Shown in pieces: positions 56,526-64,000 of a stretch of 64,000 bases of DNA; the first letter of the stretch is position 1, and the number at the start of each line of letters is the position of its first letter. The translations under genes were made by a program, and so were the position numbers. The stretch lies in NCBI GenBank assembly GCA_002633025.1, contig NMRB01000415.1:285799-349798 (forward strand). The letters are read 5' to 3'. A model generated the notes under the pieces. It saw only the letters and a list, made by a program, of their open reading frames with translations, was not told the origin of the DNA and searched no databases. This DNA comes from Notospermus geniculatus (Eukaryota; Nemertea; Pilidiophora; Heteronemertea; Lineidae).

Positions 56526-59500
56526 ATGGACAAAGAGGTGTTATGTGAAAGTTTGGTCACATGGGTAAGTCCTGTTATTTCTGGAAATTGCCGGTTTCCA
56601 CCATTAAAAATGATGATGTGGTGTGTGGATGTGGTTTGTGTGACATGCACACACCATGCACACTGACACAGTGTCAGTGACAGTGTGTCAGTGCAGTGCA
56701 ATGAGTGCAGGCAGTGTGGTGTGGTGCAGAGCAGCAGTGCATGCAGCTGCAGGGGCAGGGCAGTGGCAGTGGGGCTGCTGCATCAATGTACACGGCACAA
56801 GACCTAGGCCTACTGGCAGTAGGCCTATATACCGGTAGGCCCTAAAAATAAAATATTTTTTAGGTGAAATAAACCTTAGACTCAGTTCGTCGGTAGTTTC
56901 TGTAGGCCTACTACCGGTAGGCCTACCCTAGTTAAGTTGTCGGTAATTAAACCCTATACCGGTAGCCTAGGTAGGCCTAGGCCTGCCGCCTAGTTGTCGG
57001 TGATTGTCGGCAGTTGTCTGAGACTGAGGGAAGTTGTCGGTAAATGGTACGTCCGCTGCTGCCCTGTACACAGGTACACTACCGTACACTAGAGTGGTAC
57101 TGTCAGTACTGTACGCCCGCATTACATGTATCTAGGGCCTAGGCCCAGGCCTACTCAACAGCACATTTGTGTAAGCTTTAGAATTCAGTATAATTCCTCC
57201 CAAGGTGTGAGCATCCATGCTCAAAGTCACCTTCCTTGTTGGGATTAGGAATACCATCAAAGACAGTTTGTTTATAAATTTGAAACTGCCCCCGGGGCCT
57301 TCAATGACAATGTTCAACTATCTTACGCATTAAAAAACACTCTCTCCCATTGGGCATTGGTGATAAAACTGCAAAAACTGGTACAGTATAGGCTATTGTT
57401 CGGTGATAAGCCTGTCGTAGGCCTGCTTAAAAGCTATCCTGTTTGTTTAAAACTTTTTGCCTAATGTGTGTTCATTTGCGATGCTTTGCTCTGATGTGAT
57501 GTTTTACCTGGGAGATTGCCCAAGAGGCAATGTAGTTACATCTGGGGTCACCCACTCCCCTCTAACCATTGACAATGATTCCCTTCACAGCTGAAGACCT
57601 TCTCTGTTGAGGCACCTAATGCTACCATAGAGGATATCTCAGATGGAGTTGCCATGGCCCAAGTCCTCAATCAAATGTAAGGAGACAGAACATGTTGCTC
57701 TGTTTTGTCTTGTGGTAGAAATACAGTCATGAACATGATATAAGTTTATGAAATCACTCTTTCACATGTGGGCATTGGCCAAGTTGCACTGGTAACAGTA
57801 ACAGAATATTAAGATCATATGTTGCCGACCTTGTAATGAGGCTGTGTGTGGTATGTTCAAACCTCTATAAGTGTGCACTGTGATCATGGTGATAAGTATT
57901 CCAAATTTTCAGAGCACCTGATTTCTTCGACCAGACCTGGTTGACGAAAATCAAGACGGACGCAGGGAACAACTGGAGACTCAAAGTCAGTAATTTGAAG
58001 AAAATATTGAAGGGGATTCTGGATTACTATTCTGATGTTCTTGGCCAGCACATCAACAATTTCCACATGCCTGACGTCAATGCGATAGGTTGGTACCAGC
58101 TTCATGCATTTAAAATATGGTCTGTTGGAGGATTCAGGTGAAATACTCCAACATTTCCAACCACAAAGTTCCCCATAATGCTTCCACCTCCACCTGAAGC
58201 TGGCTGCTTGTAGTTTCCTAATTTCAAGCTCTCTGTCTCACTGTTTCAGAAGAAGGTGTGAATGTACCTAACCCTAAAACCATAACAAATTGCAGAAATC
58301 ACCAGACTTACCCTATGACTTGAATCTACAGAAGTCCAAATTTCTTGCATTCCTAACATCTTAACTCCACCAAGTCCTGCCTTCAAATGGGAATGTTGAC
58401 ACATTCAAAATACACCTGGACACAGTTACCTAACAGAACACACCCTCCCAGGCACCTGACACTCACATGCTCATGTACCCATGCAATTATGCCTGTCCAT
58501 TTCCATTTACCATCCATTTCACATTTCACACTCTTACCACTCTATTGCATGTGCCATTTAATAAAGTGCTTTTCAGAATGTCCAGTCATATTTGCACTCA
58601 CTTTACCTGCAATGGGAACCTACATGTAACCCACAAACACAAATGTGCCAGTTACATGTGCATGATTGCATGATTATCTTGAATCAGAGTGTAGACCTGA
58701 AGAAGGTCCTATTAGAAGTCGGTCAACCGTTTATCGGCATGCACACGTAACTGGCCAATTTGTGGTTTGTGGTTAGGTTAGTGAAAATATGACTGGACAT
58801 TCTGAAAAGCACTATACAGTGCCTTTAGAATTAGGCCTTCAAGAGTGCATTCAGAATAAGGTTTTCCCATAATGCTGAAACAAACACTACAGGAAGAAAA
58901 GCCTCAAGTTACTGTGTACACTATAGGTTTTTTCAGAAAGTTTAAGATATATGAGTTCTCATGATTATCATCCTTCCAGGGGAACATAAAGATTACAGTG
59001 AACTTGGCCGCCTCCTACAGTTGATCCTGGGGTGTGCCGTCAACTGCAGCCATAAACAGGAATATATTGAAAACATCATGGCCATGGAGGAGACTGTACA
59101 ACATGTTGTCATGAATGCCATTCAGGAGGTAAGTTGAGTTTGCTTGTTGGCTAGTAGGAAAAGGTTTGACTTGTCCTGAATTCTTTTTCACAGTCGGTGC
59201 TTTTTCTTCCAGCTCATGACCAAGGAAACTCCTGCCTACAGCTCCGGTGATGGTCTGTCGTCAGAGCTTGGTGAACAGCTCAAGCGGACCATTGAAGAAC
59301 TGAACAGTGTGGTCCAACAGAAGGAGGAGATAGCTCAGCGATGCCATGAACTTGATCTCCAGGTCGCGTGCCTTCAAGAGGAAAAAGTCAGCCTGCAGGA
59401 TGAGAACAAGAAGTTACTGGAAAGGATCAACCAGTCGGAGAGTCTGGAGGATCCAAGGTAAGGAGGGAAAGTCCGTTATGCCACCCATAGTCATTGCTTT

Positions 59501-62500
59501 TGGAAGAAATTTCCAGTGTGTTACGCTACGCAAGTTGCTAAGGTTCTTTTCATTTCCAAAGAATTGTATTGGAAATCACAAATTTTTCAGTACGCCTTCT
59601 GGGAGAAGATACCAACAACTCCAAAGTCAAGTTGAGAAACTTCAAGAAGAGACATACAGGATTGAAGTGGGTGAGTAAGAACTTGTCAAATTTGACTTTA
59701 GGAAATAAAAGAAAATTTTCTATGTTTACTCTCAATTCACTGATCTTTTTTTTCCAGCACGTGATGATGCCCAGCTGAAAGTAGAGCTGCAGGAAAAGGA
59801 GATCCTTGAACTCCAGCAGCGATGTGAGGAAATGAGTGTACTAACTGAGGAGGCCCGAGCCTTAAAAGATGAGGTCGACGTACTGAAGCATCATTCAGAC
59901 AAAGTGGTGAGCATATCTGGACCTGGTGATGTTTGGGATGTGGCCCACTTCTGGTTGATCTGTCTTCGTTGAGATGGTGCCGTCTAAGGTCATCTTGGAG
60001 TGGTTCTGCATGCACTAATGATCCCATAGTAACAATTTATTGTTGTTCATTTCAGGCAAAGTATGAAGCTTCAATAGACACTTACAAAAAGAAGTTAGGT
60101 ACGTATTGCTGAGTGCAAGCAGCAAGTGCATTGTGATGCATGATGGTGCTGCAATAGCTTCTGGAACTCACTGGAAGTGAGAAAATGAACGTCAGTCTTT
60201 CCTCAATGAACAATTAAATTCTGTCATTAAACTTTGTTGGTTATGTCTTCNACACCACAGCAGTCTCCGCAGGCTATTTACGCTATTTGCAGATGCGCCA
60301 ATTGTGTGGAGGCAGCACGTGACGGGAAAATCCCTGAGGATTTACTGCTGACTGCAGCCTGAAACACAAGTATGGGGAGGCCTTGGCACAGACAGTATCT
60401 CCTGAAATGCTAGGGCTCACTGCCTGTTTGTTCAACTCGCCGGCATAAAAATTCTTGTGGAAACTTCATGTATTTGATTCTCGTAATGATTCTATTGTCA
60501 ATCCTCTTTTCAGAATTGCAAATCAACGGATTCTAGAGCTGGAGGCTCAGTTTGAAGATATGCAAGAGAAACAGACAAGTTCCAGTGGTGATCAATCTGA
60601 AATCAGGAAAAAACTAAATGAACATATTAAGAAGACAAAGGAGTTAGACGGCGAGTTACAGCGACGACGGGTGGAGAGCGAGGAGTTGGAATCTAGATGT
60701 GTTCAAAGTGCAGAGAGGGCGGCGCAGCTGCAAGATCTGTTGATGAAGAAAGAAGATGAAATGAAAGCGATGGAGGAGAGGTATAAGAAGTACCTCGAGA
60801 AAGCAAAGAGTGTAAGTGCAACTGAACCCTCTTTTGCATTGATCGTCGTGTTCAGGGTTTTTCTTGAAAGAGATGTGGCCACCTGCTTGATCTGAGACCT
60901 TTATGGCATGTTGATATCTTAACCATGTTAACTATGAAATGATTTCCGATTTGTTTTGAAAAACGTGAATGCTTGTTGTCCATTTCAGGTGATAAGGACA
61001 TTGGATCCTAAACAAAACCCTGGTGCTGCCCCTGAAGTTCAGGCCCTTAGAAGTCAGCTTCAGGAAAAAGAGAGGCTTATTCAACATTTAGAAGTAAGAT
61101 TTTTACTCATGAATAATTATTTAGGGGGAAAATGTGAATTTAACCTGATAGGAAACCTCGATTGTGGTCTCTCACACACACGTTTTCCCATGATGCGATT
61201 TATTGTACATATGCATGTACTCTGTATGATTACGTAACCTTGGTTAGAGTAACTTCAGTGATCTAACTGACTGTGGTAATCAGGATAACCACACTCTTCT
61301 AACCTGGGTTCAGCCACTAACTGACATTACAAGAGATGGATACATATGTGGGCCTCAGTGGTATTGGTGGAGGAATTTCTTTCTAATGGTGATCTATGCT
61401 TGGTATTCCAAAAACGAAATTTCCTGAAGTGAAATCAACCACGTGTTATGTCATATTGAAAAGTTTACTAGCTCCTATGCTGCCATAGCACATTATCTAA
61501 TTAAGAACTCTGATAAACCATTTAGAGGGGATTTCAGTCATGGCTTTATTCCACTTACAGAAAGATCACGATAGAGCAAAGTCAATACGCGAACAAGAGG
61601 AAAAATTAATTGTCTCTGCTTGGTATAGTTTGGTAAGTTTCAATAAGGTGAAGTTTGTTTTTGAAGGTACATGGTGCGGTGTTTCAAAACGTGAGTAATT
61701 AAGCATACATGTACACACCTTCATTTCAATCCATCCTAAAAATAGTTTGGCTTCACAATAATTAGCATAGAAGGGACAGGCTAAAAGTGAGAACCGTGGT
61801 AGGTTATTATGTAGGTGGTGCATGTGTAATCTTGGGGGTGTATGGTATATCTAACTCTTTGTATATTAGCTCCTTTGCTGTTGTCTATCATAACATAGGC
61901 CCTAAACCTTGTCTTACACCATTTACAATCCTTTCTTCTGGCGTAAATGTGCTTCAGTGTGTTTTCTCATGCAAGTTGGTTCTCAGATGTTCTTTTCCGT
62001 GTTACTTACGCTGAGACCAATGACATAAATCAAGCCCATATTTTGCGTGGCTTTGGTTACATCAATCAAAACATAACATTACACCTGCCCCTCTCCTTTT
62101 TCAGGGAATGCAAATGCACAGGAAAGCTGCTGAGGATCGGTTAGCCAACAGTGGTGCTGGACAGTCGTTCCTGGCCCGTCAACGCCAGGCACAGAACCGC
62201 CGCCTTCAAAACGTATCTGGTGCTAATACTTCAACAAGGTGAATACATTTCAACATTTTTAAATACACAGTCTTCTATTAGTATTGTCTGTCCCATTGAT
62301 AGGGTACTGTCATAATCCAAGATTAACATTAATCCAGTGACTTCTACTCATCCATTCACAAAACAAATCTCACTATTACGAAGAGCTGATTATTTACAAA
62401 TTTATATTCAGGCATAATATTATATTGAATACACGATGCCAAAGATTACTTTGTGTTCCCTCTCAAGTCGTTGCCATCTTCTCTTTGGCGTAGTCTTCAG

Positions 62501-62729
62501 TTATCGACCCTCATATTAGGAAATTTTCAGCTAGGCCCCTAATCTTATCCATAAACTACATGTACTTTCCTAATTGTCACTGCATAATCAGGCAAATAAG
62601 TTCGTCATGCAAACAAAATTGATTTGTCACACCCCATTTTATCCAAATTCTGGCCATGAATTAACACCGTACCCTTCTGCTTCTAGTTCTAATGATAGAT
62701 TGCAAAACCATGGAACAGTTATTGTGTAG
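56526..62729 (+). CDS. HOOK microtubule-linker protein (HOOK1/3-like), middle exons missing
   Basis: Exons: 56526-56564, 57591-57676, 57913-58088, 58980-59128, 59213-59457, 59591-59670, 59758-59906, 60056-60098, [gap at 60251], 60514-60811, 60989-61093, 61561-61632, 62105-62238, 62687-62729. The N-terminal Hook domain (LCESLVTWLKTF, NNWRLKVSNLKKILKGILDY, LGCAVNC, MEETVQHVVMNAIQEL) binds dynein light intermediate chain. The rest is coiled coil (EEIAQRCHELDLQV, MEERYKKYLEKAKSVIRTLD, RLANSGAGQSFLARQRQAQ). Hook proteins are dynein adaptors in endosomal transport. Exon 60056-60098 ends in phase 1 but exon 60514 needs phase 2, and about 190 residues of the central coiled coil are absent; they should lie at the N at 60251. 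The C-terminus ends NHGTVIV. An acceptor-like CAG at 63991-63993 could serve an alternative last exon. Confidence 0.93.
56790..57175. repeat. Copy-B-specific insertion rich in TAGGCCTA and CCGGTAGGCC
   Basis: Absent from haplotype copy A. Dense in GTAGGCCTAC, CCGGTAGGCC and GTTGTCGGT units. It lies in HOOK intron 1 and has no coding frame. Confidence 0.6.
60251..60251. other. Single N standing for a larger gap in HOOK
   Basis: Exon phase conflict (1 against 2) and loss of about 190 conserved residues between 60098 and 60514 show that exons are missing here. The single N is the only assembly break in the interval. Confidence 0.75.
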
Positions 62730-64000
62730 CCAGTAAGTTTCAAGATGTGTCAATCAGTGGCAATGATATGTGAGATTTTCGTGCAGTATTGAACAGACCG
62801 TGCTAAATATAATGAAGTTTATCTTCAACCTTTCCTAAGAAAGGTTTAGCACTGTCTGTTGAAGAGCAAAATTTGAAATGTGAAGGAAAAAAAAAAGGTC
62901 AAAATTTGCTCTCCGATTTTCCTGCTACTATTTGTTTTTACTCGTTTCAACTTTCTGATCAAACTCCAGGATGAACCATGTGTGTATTCATTTCATTCTT
63001 ATCAAATCCTCTCTTAGTTTCCAATTTTCGTAGTCTCTTTGAGCCTTTCATTCAAAAAAAAGTCCACTCTGTTTTTCCTTTGAGATTTGTAGGTGTTTGT
63101 ATAATAATTTGACAGTACTTGCCAAATCTGTTTTATTTGCATGACCTATAGCCTGAAGACATTTGCACCGAACTGAATGATTGTATTTATTTTGCCATAG
63201 ATTACTCGACATGCTCGTATTTTGTGTTTCTGCGATCTGAAAGACTGTCATTTGGGGTTGGGAGTGACACATACACCAAACCTGTCACAGGTTTTGCCCA
63301 TCATCTAATTGGCTATACATATATTTTGGACTGTCAGTGTGGCGTGATGGAAGCACTGAATCTGATGCCTGTCACGTCTGAGATTCCAGGTCTGATCAGC
63401 CTCTCTTTGACAGCGCTGGTTTCCCAGGCACTTGTTATCCCCTCCTGTATGCTAGAGTTGCCATTTTGGATTCACCCAATGTTTTCTGTACCCGGTACAA
63501 CTAATAATGTATTTGCCACTCAGTTCTTGTTTCAATATTTTTTATCCATTGCCAGCTACCGTATATTGAAACTAGTTATCAGATTTTCCTATACCCGTTT
63601 CCTAGCACAACAAAATTATTGATTTTATTGAAGCATTTAATTCATAGCTAGAAATGCACATTACTCTACATTGCACCAGTCTGTTGGTTTTATATCTATC
63701 TGGTTTTGTCCTAGCGTGCAAATTTTAAAAATCTGTAGCAAGAGTTGTGTATAAAATCAGTGTTCAGTGTTTTAGGAGTGATACATGTGTCGATATGATC
63801 TATATTATGGCACTCAGACAAAAAATGGGTTTGAATAGGTTTGTGACTGTGCAGGCTGCTAAACGAGGGACAGGATGAGATATTTTAGAGATAAACTTTG
63901 AAATATTGTGAAATCAATACATCAAGTCCATCGATATCTGTAGATTAGCAGTACTTCTCAACTCTGTAATATCATGCTCTTCATATCTTGCAGCGACTAC
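62730..64000. other. HOOK 3' flank, no gene recognised
   Basis: Probably HOOK 3' UTR followed by intergenic or intron DNA. Contains a short inverted repeat near 62817-62850 (AACCTTTCCTAAGAAAGGTT). An open frame at 63224-63622 has no homology that I recognise and a composition like non-coding DNA. Confidence 0.4.

Larger units (their letters stand above)
56043..57437. repeat. Haplotype duplicate B of the RNF170/HOOK promoter region
   Basis: Starts directly after the N at 56042 at the same base as copy A. It is longer than copy A because of an insertion of about 380 bp (about 56790-57175), and it is continuous with the rest of HOOK. Confidence 0.85.

Overview
The window is nuclear DNA from an animal. 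Its genes have many introns with GT-AG ends, and their proteins are bilaterian ones: a CREC-family EF-hand protein, C8orf76, TRAPPC12, a lipid phosphate phosphatase, an M13 (neprilysin/ECE-type) peptidase, glycine decarboxylase, RNF170 and HOOK. The non-coding DNA is full of short inverted-repeat transposons, tRNA-derived SINEs and the palindromes TAGGCCTA and TACATGTA. That texture suggests a highly heterozygous marine invertebrate, perhaps an ambulacrarian; a lophotrochozoan is not excluded. The assembly is draft quality, with two long N gaps (9619-10362, 29562-30109) and several single N characters. Two single Ns (4497, 56042) sit between near-identical copies of the same locus, as expected when two haplotypes are laid end to end. 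A third (60251) hides missing HOOK exons.

Layout. 606-8937 (-): calumenin/reticulocalbin-like gene, 3' end outside the window. Its first intron carries a phase-compatible terminal exon for a very acidic, Tyr/Asp-rich secreted tail, present twice because of the haplotype duplication. 8938-11843: promoter, N gap, and a DNA transposon with repeated internal motifs inserted in a SINE. 11844-14684 (+): C8orf76-like gene, N-terminal exons not seen. 14685-16365: a large palindrome and a MITE. 16366-20459 (-): TRAPPC12. 22155-23972 (-): lipid phosphate phosphatase. 24751-34357 (+): M13 peptidase, head-to-head with the phosphatase. 34750-36883 (-): unrecognised gene. 36884-40191: repeats only. 40192-51533 (-): complete 20-exon glycine decarboxylase. 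53166-55220 (-) and 56526-62729 (+): RNF170 and HOOK, sharing a 201-bp divergent promoter that appears twice through haplotype duplication. 62730-64000: no gene recognised.

These are unrelated housekeeping genes, not an operon or a pathway cluster. The clear functional linkages are positional. RNF170/HOOK keeps the head-to-head order of human RNF170-HOOK3. The phosphatase and peptidase start codons lie 778 bp apart on opposite strands. The most unusual content is the acidic alternative terminal exon in the CREC gene, a set of structured non-autonomous transposons (one with a cluster of CRE-like sites in GLDC intron 1), and an M13 peptidase with an altered substrate-binding motif. Exon coordinates were derived by hand from splice sites and reading phase. 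In GLDC, TRAPPC12, the phosphatase and RNF170 the exon lengths sum to a multiple of three.
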